DNA of 64,000 bases. Source: Candidatus Peribacterales bacterium. Its GTDB lineage: Bacteria; Patescibacteriota; Gracilibacteria; Peribacterales; Peribacteraceae. The position numbers were made by a program, and so were the translations under genes. The stretch spans positions 245,488 to 309,487 of the forward strand of contig JAGVDM010000006.1 in the NCBI GenBank assembly GCA_020058765.1. The letters are read 5' to 3'. The notes beneath the pieces were generated by a model. It searched no databases. It was not told where the DNA came from and was given only the letters and a program-made list of their open reading frames with translations. Positions 16,937 through 25,553 of this stretch are shown here, piece by piece. The stretch's first letter is position 1. Every line of letters starts with the position of its first letter.

Positions 16937-17968
16937 TCAATTATAGAGCGCGGCATATTGGTCAGCAATACGCGACCAATCATATCCGGCGGCATGCTGC
17001 CTACTAGCCGTGGACAAACGTACGCGCAATGCATCGTCTGCAAAGATATTCGTCATTGCAGCAGCAGCTGCCTTTGCGTCATCAGATGCGACGAGCAGGC
17101 CTGTGACACCGTCTTCCACAATATCCGGAATACCGCCAACACGCGTAGCCACCACGGCGCAGCCTGCGGCTTGCGCCTCCAGAAATACGTTGCCGAGAGC
17201 CTCGCTGCGCGAGAGGCCGCAGAACACCTCGGCACGTGCGTATTCTTCGTACACATCTGGGGTAGGAATGTAGCCAAGGAATTCCACACGATCGCGCACG
17301 CCAAGGCGATTGGCGAGCAGCTGCAAATCGTCATGCTTGCTGCCGCTGCCTACAATCCGCAAATGCACATGTGGCTGCGGTATGAGTGCGAGTGCTTGTA
17401 GCAACGTATCCACCCCCTTCATATGCTCCAGCCGACCGACGAAGAGCACACGGCCAGCAACGCGCTCGCGCTGCGGCATGGCATCTAGGCGTAGGCCGTT
17501 GGGGATAAGCACTGTATTGGATACACCCAGTGTCTTTGCACGCTGTTGCAGAGGGGAGCTGATCACGGTTACACGATCAGCCATGTGATGCAACAAACGC
17601 AGAAAGAGCGACGTATTTGTGCTCTGGCAGGTGAGAATGTATTTGGCACGATACACAAAGCGGCAGAACACCATGGCCATGCCTGCGTAGGATTCCAAAA
17701 TCGCGTGAACGATGTTTGGGCGCAGCCGACGAACGACGAACGGCGCAAGGAATGGGAATAGCCATTTATCGAATGTGCATCCAAGACCAATACGAACAAC
17801 GGGCACGTCGCCAATCGTATCGTGCCGAGCAGACGCCCGTCGCAGGCGCGCGGTAACGATCGTAATATCAAAACGATCATGGAGTGACTGTGCCACTTCT
17901 TCGGCACACGCTTCGGCACCACTGCGCAGTGGCGAAAGAAAAGCTGAGAGGATCACAACCTTGGTCAT
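16937..17968 (-). CDS. GT4 family glycosyltransferase
   Basis: True start MTKVVILSAFLSPLRSGAEACAEEVAQSL at 17968 (343 aa), overlapping the upstream gene by 4 bases. Donor half: RVLFVGRLEHMKGVDTLLQALALI, LRIVGSGSKHDDLQLLANRLG, FLGYIPTPDVYEEY and SRSEALGNVFLEAQAAGCAVVATRVGGIPDIV. Complete GT4 signature. Last gene of the minus-strand run that starts at the 933-aa membrane protein. Confidence 0.88.
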   Translation of the reverse strand: MTKVVILSAFLSPLRSGAEACAEEVAQSLHDRFDITIVTARLRRASARHDTIGDVPVVRIGLGCTFDKWLFPFLAPFVVRRLRPNIVHAILESYAGMAMVFCRFVYRAKYILTCQSTNTSLFLRLLHHMADRVTVISSPLQQRAKTLGVSNTVLIPNGLRLDAMPQRERVAGRVLFVGRLEHMKGVDTLLQALALIPQPHVHLRIVGSGSKHDDLQLLANRLGVRDRVEFLGYIPTPDVYEEYARAEVFCGLSRSEALGNVFLEAQAAGCAVVATRVGGIPDIVEDGVTGLLVASDDAKAAAAAMTNIFADDALRVRLSTASRQHAAGYDWSRIADQYAALYN

Positions 17969-19077
17969 ATGGCGCGTATGGATTGTGCCAGAAGTACCTC
18001 GTATTGTTTGCCGACTTTCTCCCAAGAGAAATGCTCATTGATACGCGCACGAGCAGCTTCCCCCATTGCATGACGCTTGGCGGGATCATCGAGCAAGCGA
18101 CGTACGTGCGCCCGAAGTGCTTCACGATCACCTGGAGGGAACAGGAATCCCGACACACCGTTTTGAATCAATGAGCGGTTACCACCTACTTCGGTCGCCA
18201 CACATGCGCACGCGCTTGCCATGGCTTCCATAAGGGCATTGCTTAAGCCTTCACTATAGCTCGGAAGCACGAAGATATCTGTGCCAGCCAACACAGCCGG
18301 TACATCGTGTCGCAAGCCCGTAAAGGTGACGCGGCCACTGTACTGCGCAACAAGCGGATGGTGATCTTTGTACCAACCAACAACCTGCAAACGTAGCTGA
18401 GAATACGCATCCTGCAATGGTGTGAGCGCCTCAAGAAAATCATCTACACCCTTCACGGATTCCAATCGTCCGAGGTATGTAACTGTAACAGATGCGTCAG
18501 TGTGGGTTGCCTCGGCATACGGCGCAGGGTCAATACCTGTGGGGATCACTTGAGCCTTCTGCGCAATACCCAACCGCTTCAGGAGTATTGGGGGCTGAGG
18601 ATGGAAAAACACAACACGATGTGCGGCGAGCAAAACGAGCCAGCCCACCGTCCACGCACCAATCCCCATAATGCACTTAGGAATGAACCCACGCGGCCAC
18701 CACGTCATGCCGACAAGCGCATCGGTAAGAACGAATACTTTCTGCCCCGCAAGACGGAGAGGAATAGTGCAAAACGACGTCCAGAAGAGCACTTTGTTCA
18801 CAATGATGATATCGGGCTGCTCGGTTTTTATGAGCTTCCGCACGAATCCGGTAAACCCGAATGCGATGCCGAAATTCAGCGGATCGGAGAGGAATACATC
18901 CTTCCGCCGATGAATAGTGAGTGTAGGGGATATATGTTCTGTACCTGTGGCAGACCCCATGCACGCCACAACAACACGGTACCCCAATCGTTGCCAAAGC
19001 TCCGCGAGCTTCACCGAGCTCACCATCCAGCGATGGTCTTCTTTCCAGTACGGGCTAATGAGAAGAATGGTGTGCAT
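17965..19077 (-). CDS. GT4 family glycosyltransferase
   Basis: 370 aa, start MHTILLISPYWKEDHRWMVSSVKLAELW. A hydrophobic patch (PKCIMGIGAWTVGWLVLLAAHRVVFF) in the N-terminal half probably contacts the membrane. Donor half: TVTYLGRLESVKGVDDFLEALTPL and SYSEGLSNALMEAMASACACVATEVGGNRSLI. It is coupled by a 4-base overlap to the following GT4 gene and lies 3 bases after the DUF2304 gene. Confidence 0.88.
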   Translation of the reverse strand: MHTILLISPYWKEDHRWMVSSVKLAELWQRLGYRVVVACMGSATGTEHISPTLTIHRRKDVFLSDPLNFGIAFGFTGFVRKLIKTEQPDIIIVNKVLFWTSFCTIPLRLAGQKVFVLTDALVGMTWWPRGFIPKCIMGIGAWTVGWLVLLAAHRVVFFHPQPPILLKRLGIAQKAQVIPTGIDPAPYAEATHTDASVTVTYLGRLESVKGVDDFLEALTPLQDAYSQLRLQVVGWYKDHHPLVAQYSGRVTFTGLRHDVPAVLAGTDIFVLPSYSEGLSNALMEAMASACACVATEVGGNRSLIQNGVSGFLFPPGDREALRAHVRRLLDDPAKRHAMGEAARARINEHFSWEKVGKQYEVLLAQSIRAI

Positions 19078-19080
19078 GAA

Positions 19081-19425
19081 TCACTGATCATCGTCGCGCA
19101 TGTCTCGAACAGCAATCGATCGAACGAGTTTCGCCATACGCCGCTCCAGTTCTTCCAAACGAACAACGAGGTAAAAGACAATGAAGAACAGAATGCCGAT
19201 GCTCGTAACAAACACTGCATTCTGCCGATTCCGTACTCCAGTAATACGACGGAGGAAGTCGAGCAGATCTGGGAAAAGCGCAATAGCAGCGATGCTAAAC
19301 CAGAAAATCGTCCATACCATAGCCTCCCAAATAGTCTTCTTTTTGCGCGCCACCAAGCTCCATGCATAGAGCACAGCAACGAGCGATGCGGCCGGTGTGA
19401 GGATCTGGTAGGCAGTGAGTTCCAT
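19081..19425 (-). CDS. DUF2304-type small membrane protein
   Basis: 114 aa with three predicted membrane helices (LTPAASLVAVLYAWSLVA, AMVWTIFWFSIAAIALFP, AVFVTSIGILFFIVFYLVV) and a C-terminal helix with alternating charges (RLEELERRMAKLVRSIAV). This matches DUF2304, which is regularly found next to GT2 glycosyltransferases in surface-glycan loci, as here where it touches a GT2 gene. It may tether or assist the transferase; the biochemical role is unknown. Confidence 0.75.
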   Translation of the reverse strand: MELTAYQILTPAASLVAVLYAWSLVARKKKTIWEAMVWTIFWFSIAAIALFPDLLDFLRRITGVRNRQNAVFVTSIGILFFIVFYLVVRLEELERRMAKLVRSIAVRDMRDDDQ

Positions 19426-20099
19426 TATCTAATGAAGGATCGTAGCAGAATTTTCAGCGCAGTCCGAACACCATTTGCGAATGACTGTCCTTTTGCGAGG
19501 GTGTATTCCGAGTAAAGAACTTTAATTGGTACGTGTGCGGTGCGCCAGCGATGCTGTACAGATTCGCGCACAATTTCGGTGCAGAACTCAAATCCATTTG
19601 TCTGCAGATTGATCTCCTGCACGGCTCGTGGGCCAAAGACCTTGAAGCCACACTGGCTATCGGGAACCCATCGACCCGTGGCAATGAAGGTAATGCCATT
19701 GCCGATAGCATTGAAGAATTTTCGCACAAAGGGGATGCGGTTGCGCCGACCAAACCGATTGGCAAACACAATGTCTGCCGCATCGTCTTGCACTGGTGCA
19801 AGCATCGATGGGATATCGCGCGGGTCATGTTGTTCGTCGGCATCCAGTGTTACAACGACAGACGCGCCCTGCGATCGAGCTGCTGCAATACCTGTCATTG
19901 TGGCAGCGCCAGCACCGCAGTTCTCAATGTGGCGCACCACGCGCGCCCCAGCATTCGTGGCTGCTTCTGCTGTGTTATCGGTCGACCCGTCATCTACCAC
20001 CAAAACCGCATCCACATACGGTGCAACAGCGCGTACGACCGCACCAACCCGCGTACCCTCATTGAATGCCGGTATGACCGCAATTATGCGCAGCTGCAT
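19425..20099 (-). CDS. GT2 family glycosyltransferase (dolichol-phosphate mannosyltransferase-like)
   Basis: MQLRIIAVIPAFNEGTRVGAVVRAV at 20099 gives 224 aa. VVDDGSTDNTAE and LDADEQHDP are the GT2 DDGS and DxD motifs; the conserved VPDSQCGFKVFGPRA follows. No C-terminal membrane helices, so this is the soluble DPM1/ArnC-core type that moves a sugar onto a polyprenyl phosphate. The upstream 933-aa GT-C-like protein could use that lipid-linked donor on the outside. Confidence 0.88.
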   Translation of the reverse strand: MQLRIIAVIPAFNEGTRVGAVVRAVAPYVDAVLVVDDGSTDNTAEAATNAGARVVRHIENCGAGAATMTGIAAARSQGASVVVTLDADEQHDPRDIPSMLAPVQDDAADIVFANRFGRRNRIPFVRKFFNAIGNGITFIATGRWVPDSQCGFKVFGPRAVQEINLQTNGFEFCTEIVRESVQHRWRTAHVPIKVLYSEYTLAKGQSFANGVRTALKILLRSFIR

Positions 20100-20148
20100 C
20101 CTCAAAATCGTGAGCCCGCTCCTCGGCGAAGGCAAGTGAAAAGGCTCC

Positions 20149-22950
20149 TTACGGGATAAGTACGAATGCCAGACCCGCTTCTAGGTCGTTGACGATCACG
20201 CGCAATCCAAGTGACTGATTGTTCAGGAAGTCGACGAAATCCTGCACCTTCTGATGCAGTGGACCATCGGGATCCTGCTCAATAGTGGCGGCATTGGTAT
20301 CGAAGATAATACTATTGAAGCCCAATGCCCTCAGGCGCTGCAAAGTAAGTGCATCGTCCTGTTCCTGGTGCAAGCAACGGAACTCATCGAGCTGGTGATC
20401 AACGATGCCGATCACTTCATCGTTACGTGGGATGAAGTACGGAATGAACGTACCAATGCGGTACAAATACGGACGATCCGGGAGATCCCTTCGCTGTTGT
20501 GTGAGTACGTCGATCACATCATCGTAATACGGGATTGTCCGCTCACGCATAACCTCGGCTGATGCTTTGCCCATAGGGTATTCCAACAGATTTTTCTGCT
20601 GCTCAAATTGCCAAACGCGCATGCCATAGCAACTCACAAGACTGATGATGAGCAATGTGACCACAGCACTTCGATTCAACGAATCGGGTGCACGTACCAC
20701 CAGTGCCTCGAGCCCTACGCAAAGACCAAGGAACATTGCAATGCCATACCATGGCACACCGTTTGCAAGGAATACCCACTGCATAATCAGAATGGCAGTG
20801 CCAATCCACAACCACCGGAGCCACCTGCCACGGTCCGACCAGAAGAACGGAAGCAGGAGCAACAGCGGGAAGAGGAGAACGACTGGCGACGTGGTGACGT
20901 AATAGCCAACACTGTCCAAATTCATCACAGAGCGCCACGGCAGCGTAAGGTAATGCCCCCAACCTTCATGATTCCCCCAGTACCGACCAAGCTCCTCATC
21001 TCGCCCGGTTCCCTTGCACGCCTGATGATTGGGATCGATAGCCAACTCTGCAGGAAGCGCACGGGCGGTGGGGTACTCCGGATGTTCTTTTCCATCAAAG
21101 AAGAACAGGGGCTTCAGTACATTTGGCGCCTCGAGTACCAACTTCGGCACCACATTACCGGCAACCACATTGTTATGGAGCAACCAAGGAGCGACCCCAA
21201 GTAGGAATCCTCCAGCAAGTACGCAGAGCGAAATGAGTGCGGGGCCGGCGCGTCGACTTGCTCGGAAGAACGTATACCCAACCGCCACGAACACGACCGC
21301 GCCACAAATAGTGAGGAATACGTGGAGCGTGAGGAAGGGCCACCCCACGCGGGCAGCCAACTCTGGGATGCTGAGTGTGTTATACGTGAGCACCGCAAAT
21401 GCAGCAGCGATCACTGCAATGCTTGCCGACCAATGTGCCAGAACACCCGCAAGCAGAGCCGCAAGCGTGAACAATGTCATAACAGCAGTAGCCTTGGTGC
21501 CAAAGGCAAATGCGCAAAGCAATCCCGCAACAAACAACCACATCCGCGATCGAGGCACCGAGGTTTCATCGGTATCGGTAACTCCCGGGAACAGGTAAAT
21601 GAATACAGCAAAAATACTCAACGCCTGCAGAACAAAGACGGCATTATCTGTCTTCATGTCTGCAAAGGAAAAGTGTCCAACAAGCGGCAGGCTGTAATAC
21701 AGCAATCCGGAAATCACACCACTACCGCCCAAGTAACGCCGCGCGAATGCCATGACGGCCAGCGTGGCGAGTACGCCTGCCAACCAGTTGATTGTCATAG
21801 CGGCGGTACTGCCGAAGATGCTGTTGTACCCAAACAGCAAGTACCCCAGTGCAGAGAGATACTCCCACTGGAATGTACTCATGTCAGAAATAAACGACCC
21901 GTAGCTCACGAGCAATCGCGGGCGATTCAAGTAGCTCCCCAGATCATCCCAGCCAATGGGGAACGGCCGCATTACTGTGAGGAAATTGAAGGCGAACCAC
22001 GTTAAAAGCAGTAGCCCACAAAGAAGCGTGAAGCTGTACCACGAGCGCCGAAGAGGGAATGTGTCGTACAGGAATCGCGTAAGCCAATACCGTGCATCGC
22101 GGTAACTCACAGCAATGGTAAGTGCGAGCAGCAACCACCCTGCACTTGCGGTAAAGAATCCACCAAGAGCGAGTAGCCAAAGCAGTGTGATCTGCACACA
22201 TACGCCAACACCAAGGCTCATGACCATTTCTTGGAACCCATCGGAGAGCTGCAGACGGAACAACCGTAGCATCTTGCGACCCCCTGCCAGGAACACGAGT
22301 ACAAGAACAAGCTGGAAGAATAGCTGCGGCAGTACAACCGTGAAGAACGACTGCTGCACGCAACGCATTTTGATTTGATACTCACCCACATCCTGACGGA
22401 TGGTGCCGATCTGGCGCAGGCAACCGCGATTCAATAGATTTTCGAAGTTGCTTTGTAGGGTGTCGAGCCCCTCAATGTTGTCCGATGTATACACGGACGG
22501 ATGTGGTTCAATGAGGCGGCGAAGTGAAATATATCGATCACCCTGCGGGTACTCCACGCTCGTAAGCACAGTGAAAAGCAGCCAGAGCGATGCGACGAAT
22601 GCAGCAAGGATATGCCATGGCTTCAGTTCAAGATCGAGCCGTACATCTCCATACTTGTACCCTTGCCATCCCATGTAACCGAGCGCGATGCAGCAGAGCA
22701 CACCGACGTACCAAGCAAATGGCGCACTGCGCCCGATAGTGTTGAAAAGTGACGGCAGCAGAGCGGCAATTCCACGGGTGAGCACGGCATCTGCACCTGC
22801 AACCTGCAACACGAAATTCCACCCTGCCTCCGAGATGAGAACACGACCATGTACCGGAATGCCAAAGTACGAAATCGTTACAAACCCGCCCCACACCAGA
22901 AGCAGTGCGAAGAGGCTCATAGCCAGAACACGGATACGCATAGGATGCAT
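20149..22950 (-). CDS. Large polytopic GT-C-like membrane protein
   Basis: 933 aa with many membrane helices and a C-terminal soluble part. IGWDDLGSYLNRPRLL, after a block of helices near residue 330, resembles the acidic motif of the first outside loop of GT-C transferases that use polyprenyl-linked sugars. The C-terminal 150 residues hold RALGFNSIIFDTNAAT and similar alpha/beta patterns seen in GT39/GT83-like proteins. It heads the operon with a GT2, DUF2304 and two GT4 enzymes. It may transfer sugars to an exported polymer or protein. No closer family is claimed. Confidence 0.6.
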   Translation of the reverse strand: MHPMRIRVLAMSLFALLLVWGGFVTISYFGIPVHGRVLISEAGWNFVLQVAGADAVLTRGIAALLPSLFNTIGRSAPFAWYVGVLCCIALGYMGWQGYKYGDVRLDLELKPWHILAAFVASLWLLFTVLTSVEYPQGDRYISLRRLIEPHPSVYTSDNIEGLDTLQSNFENLLNRGCLRQIGTIRQDVGEYQIKMRCVQQSFFTVVLPQLFFQLVLVLVFLAGGRKMLRLFRLQLSDGFQEMVMSLGVGVCVQITLLWLLALGGFFTASAGWLLLALTIAVSYRDARYWLTRFLYDTFPLRRSWYSFTLLCGLLLLTWFAFNFLTVMRPFPIGWDDLGSYLNRPRLLVSYGSFISDMSTFQWEYLSALGYLLFGYNSIFGSTAAMTINWLAGVLATLAVMAFARRYLGGSGVISGLLYYSLPLVGHFSFADMKTDNAVFVLQALSIFAVFIYLFPGVTDTDETSVPRSRMWLFVAGLLCAFAFGTKATAVMTLFTLAALLAGVLAHWSASIAVIAAAFAVLTYNTLSIPELAARVGWPFLTLHVFLTICGAVVFVAVGYTFFRASRRAGPALISLCVLAGGFLLGVAPWLLHNNVVAGNVVPKLVLEAPNVLKPLFFFDGKEHPEYPTARALPAELAIDPNHQACKGTGRDEELGRYWGNHEGWGHYLTLPWRSVMNLDSVGYYVTTSPVVLLFPLLLLLPFFWSDRGRWLRWLWIGTAILIMQWVFLANGVPWYGIAMFLGLCVGLEALVVRAPDSLNRSAVVTLLIISLVSCYGMRVWQFEQQKNLLEYPMGKASAEVMRERTIPYYDDVIDVLTQQRRDLPDRPYLYRIGTFIPYFIPRNDEVIGIVDHQLDEFRCLHQEQDDALTLQRLRALGFNSIIFDTNAATIEQDPDGPLHQKVQDFVDFLNNQSLGLRVIVNDLEAGLAFVLIP

Positions 22951-23022
22951 AACGTATGCAGAACGCTACCAGAGAGCACCGAGAGAAGCATCCAATTCGT
23001 GGTAGAAGCAGACGAGAGCACC

Positions 23023-23037
23023 TATGATGACGCTCCG
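23023..23037 (+). promoter_or_regulatory. TATGAT -10 element, leaderless sufS start
   Basis: TATGAT (23023-23028) is 9 bases before ATG 23038. It supports the 406-aa SufS start over the ORF-track start at 22849. Confidence 0.45.
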
Positions 23038-24258
23038 ATGGCACTCGACCTCTCCGCAATCCGCCGGGAATTCGCCACACTGCACACGAACGTGAGCGGG
23101 GCTCCTGTGGTCTACTTGGATAGTGCTGCAACGGCACTCACGCCAGACAGTGTGTGGGAAGACATGCGAGCGTTTGAAAAGAATGCCCGTTCCAACGTGC
23201 ATCGCGGCATGCACGTGTTGGCAGAGCGCGCGACCGATGCCTACGAAGCCGCACGCGATACCGTTCGTACATTTGTGGGTGCCAAGCACTCCCAGGAAAT
23301 CATCTTTACCAAGAACACCACGGAAGCGATCAACCTTGTGGCTCACACATTCGGAGAAACTTTGGAGGCAGGAGATACCGTGCTTGTGAGTGAGCTGGAG
23401 CACCACAGCGCAATTGTGCCGTGGCAGCAGCTCGCGGAGCGCAAAGGAATTGTAGTGGAATGGATTGGAACAGACGACAACGGCAATGTACGTATGGATG
23501 AATACGAGCAGTTCCTCGAAACACGACGCGTGCGATTGGTAATGATCACCGCGCAGAGCAATGTGCTCGGCAGCCGACCACCACTCAAAAGCATGATCCA
23601 AAAAGCACATACGGCAGGTGCGGTGGTACTGGTGGATGCCGCACAATTCGCCGCACATCACCAGGTGGACGTACAAGCGATGGATTGCGACTTTCTCGTG
23701 TTCTCTGGCCACAAAGTATACGGACCCACCGGAGTGGGCGTGCTCTTTGGGAAGCGCAAACTTCTGGAAGACATGCCTCCGTTCCTCGGCGGTGGAAGCA
23801 TGATCCGCACAGTAACAAAAGAAGGCTTCACGCCTGCCGATATTCCACAGAAGTTTGAGGCTGGTACACCACCGATCACACAGGTAATCGGGCTCGCGTC
23901 GGCTATCAATTGGCAAGCACAATTTTCTTGGGAGGAGCGCGAGGCACATGAGCGGGAATTACTCGCACATGCACGCAAGGGGCTTGCGACGATAGAAGGA
24001 CTCACATTGCTCGGCACTGCAGATGCAAGTGGATGCGTGAGCTTTACCGTAGATGGGGTGCACCCACACGACCTCACAGATGTTATAGGCAAACAGGGTA
24101 TATGCCTGCGAGCAGGGCATCACTGCGCGCAGCCGCTCCATGCACGGCTTGGCGTGCCCGCCACTGCACGGCTATCGGTGGGTATCTACAATACAACCGA
24201 GGACATCGACCGCTGTAGAGAAAGGATCACCAACGCAGTGAACCTGTTGCGCAAGTAG
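23038..24258 (+). CDS. sufS: Cysteine desulfurase SufS
   Basis: 406 aa, the standard SufS length. VYLDSAATALTP and NVHRGMHVLAERATDAYE are the N-terminal signature. The PLP lysine is in FSGHKVYGPTGVG (Lys226). The catalytic loop LRAGHHCAQPLH carries Cys363. The enzyme takes sulfur from cysteine as a persulfide for Fe-S cluster assembly. SufU follows 140 bases later, beyond a hairpin repeat. No SufBCD is in the window. Confidence 0.95.
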   Translation: MALDLSAIRREFATLHTNVSGAPVVYLDSAATALTPDSVWEDMRAFEKNARSNVHRGMHVLAERATDAYEAARDTVRTFVGAKHSQEIIFTKNTTEAINLVAHTFGETLEAGDTVLVSELEHHSAIVPWQQLAERKGIVVEWIGTDDNGNVRMDEYEQFLETRRVRLVMITAQSNVLGSRPPLKSMIQKAHTAGAVVLVDAAQFAAHHQVDVQAMDCDFLVFSGHKVYGPTGVGVLFGKRKLLEDMPPFLGGGSMIRTVTKEGFTPADIPQKFEAGTPPITQVIGLASAINWQAQFSWEEREAHERELLAHARKGLATIEGLTLLGTADASGCVSFTVDGVHPHDLTDVIGKQGICLRAGHHCAQPLHARLGVPATARLSVGIYNTTEDIDRCRERITNAVNLLRK

Positions 24259-24270
24259 TTTCACTACTTG
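24252..24270 (+). terminator. Hairpin at the sufS stop codon
   Basis: CAAGTAGT-ttc-ACTACTTG forms a perfect 8-bp stem that includes the TAG stop. There is no U-run, so it may protect the 3' end rather than terminate. Confidence 0.4.
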
Positions 24271-24278
24271 CAACTCGC

Positions 24279-24382
24279 GGTAGGAACCGCGCGCCACGGG
24301 GGGTGTTGCGGCACGTGGAGAGGCTTTGGCGCGCGGTGAGTTTTCTTTGGTACTTTCTTTGTCTGGCTGACAAAGAAAGTAC
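24279..24382 (+). repeat. Double-hairpin intergenic repeat, copy A
   Basis: About 104 bases with two perfect stems: ACCGCGCGCCA (24286-24296) with TGGCGCGCGGT (24327-24337), and GTACTTTCTTTGTC (24350-24363) with GACAAAGAAAGTAC (24369-24382). A second copy lies at 27473-27580 in the same orientation. Stems and flanks are conserved, while the 30-base region inside hairpin 1 varies. Confidence 0.85.
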
Positions 24383-24383
24383 G

Positions 24384-24398
24384 TACAATACTGCCATC
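24384..24398 (+). promoter_or_regulatory. TACAAT -10 element, leaderless sufU start
   Basis: TACAAT (24384-24389) directly follows the repeat and is 9 bases before GTG 24399. Confidence 0.45.
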
Positions 24399-24812
24399 GT
24401 GGATCTCTATGCAGAAAACATCCTCGCGCATTCCAAAAATCCCCATCATCGTGGAGCACTTGTAGATGCAACCGTGACACATGAAGAAATCAATCATGCC
24501 TGTGGAGATACTGTCACCCTCTCGCTCACCATTGCAGACGGGAACATCACAGCAATCGGCTGGGAGGGAAATGGCTGTGCTATAAGCCAAGCGGGAATGT
24601 CGATCTTAAGCGAAGAGCTTGTAGGAATGCCTGTCGACAAAGCATTGAGCTTACGAAAAGAAGATATCTTCGCATTGCTTGGCGTACCCGTTGGTACACG
24701 ACGTACCAAGTGTGCGCTGCTCTGTTTGCACACACTCAAGAACACCCTGCGAAGTGCCGCAGGAAAACCCGCACAAAGCTGGCTCGACACCGTGGAAATC
24801 GAAGGCGAATAG
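24399..24812 (+). CDS. sufU: Iron-sulfur assembly protein SufU (IscU-like)
   Basis: GTG 24399 (VDLYAENILAHSKNPHHRG) gives 137 aa. The ligand set is complete: NHACGDTVTL (Cys plus Asp), GNGCAISQAGMSIL (second Cys) and the late RTKCALLCLHTL (third Cys). SufU binds zinc and receives persulfide sulfur from SufS, or acts as a scaffold in the IscU manner. The pairing with sufS just upstream matches Firmicutes-type SUF systems. Confidence 0.93.
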   Translation: MDLYAENILAHSKNPHHRGALVDATVTHEEINHACGDTVTLSLTIADGNITAIGWEGNGCAISQAGMSILSEELVGMPVDKALSLRKEDIFALLGVPVGTRRTKCALLCLHTLKNTLRSAAGKPAQSWLDTVEIEGE

Positions 24813-24882
24813 GTTGTGGGTATTCCGCCCGTTTCTGTACACTCCGCCGAGAGGAAACCGCGGATGTCCCCCGCGACATTTT

Positions 24883-24899
24883 GCCGCCGTAGCTCAGGG
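24883..24899 (+). pseudogene. 17-base tRNA-Thr 5' fragment
   Basis: GCCGCCGTAGCTCAGGG is identical to the first 17 bases of the tRNA-Thr gene 97 bases downstream. The rest of a tRNA is absent. The 167-base gap otherwise shows only a small hairpin (GCCTAGCCGAGCTTCGCGAGGC) after the fragment. Confidence 0.7.
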
Positions 24900-24979
24900 C
24901 CTAGCCGAGCTTCGCGAGGCGTAATAGTAAGAAATTATTGCTCGATCCTTCTAGGACTACAGAATCATTGTTCGACCAA

Positions 24980-25054
<75 letters not shown>

Positions 25055-25062
25055 CGCATCAT

Positions 25063-25548
25063 ATGCAGCAACGACTTCATAGCGGCTCTGCACACATAGA
25101 ACCGGAGGCAATCCGGGCAGCAGTGGATGCCTTGCAGCAGGAGAAGCCGCGATACGGAGAACGCCGCGGCGACCTACGATTGGACTGTTTGGGATTTGCA
25201 AAATCTGTGTATGCCGCACTGGGTGAACAGCGTTCGTCCCCCAGCTTTTCCAGTAGCCCAGAATTCCTGCGGAAAATTGATCTTCGCCCGTTCGAAGAAT
25301 GTGCTGTAGGAGACATTGTATTCTTCCGTCATAAGCGGCTCCCGCGAGATGCCAAACGACGAGCGCGAGTGTTCACTCATGTGGGTGTGAAATACGGCGA
25401 AGCAGAAGTGGCACATATGACAAAGAAGGGCGGGCTCTCTGTAGAGCCACTAGAAGACATTCTGCAAGAGCGAGTGGTAGTGAGTCGTAAGAATATCGAC
25501 GATATTGTGTGGAACGACGAAAAGGCTGCATTCGTATTGCAGGAGTAG
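25063..25548 (+). CDS. NlpC/P60-like cysteine hydrolase domain protein
   Basis: 161 aa. RLDCLGFAKSVYAALG resembles the catalytic D-C-x-x-F/L motif and FTHVGVKYGEAEVAHM the catalytic His segment of NlpC/P60 peptidases, with VGDIVFFRHKR (usually GDLVFF) between them. These enzymes cut peptidoglycan peptides or related amide bonds. No signal peptide is seen, and the domain stands alone, so a cytoplasmic amidase is possible. Start is ATG 25063, right after tRNA-Thr. Confidence 0.7.
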   Translation: MQQRLHSGSAHIEPEAIRAAVDALQQEKPRYGERRGDLRLDCLGFAKSVYAALGEQRSSPSFSSSPEFLRKIDLRPFEECAVGDIVFFRHKRLPRDAKRRARVFTHVGVKYGEAEVAHMTKKGGLSVEPLEDILQERVVVSRKNIDDIVWNDEKAAFVLQE

Positions 25549-25553
25549 AGGTA

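Noticed and set aside
18502-19515. 337-aa plus-strand ORF
   Set aside because: Antisense to GT4 and DUF2304 genes with clear family motifs. The translation is rich in His, Arg and Asn, typical of a shadow frame.
22966-23949. 327-aa minus-strand ORF
   Set aside because: Antisense to sufS, Cys/His-rich, no motif.
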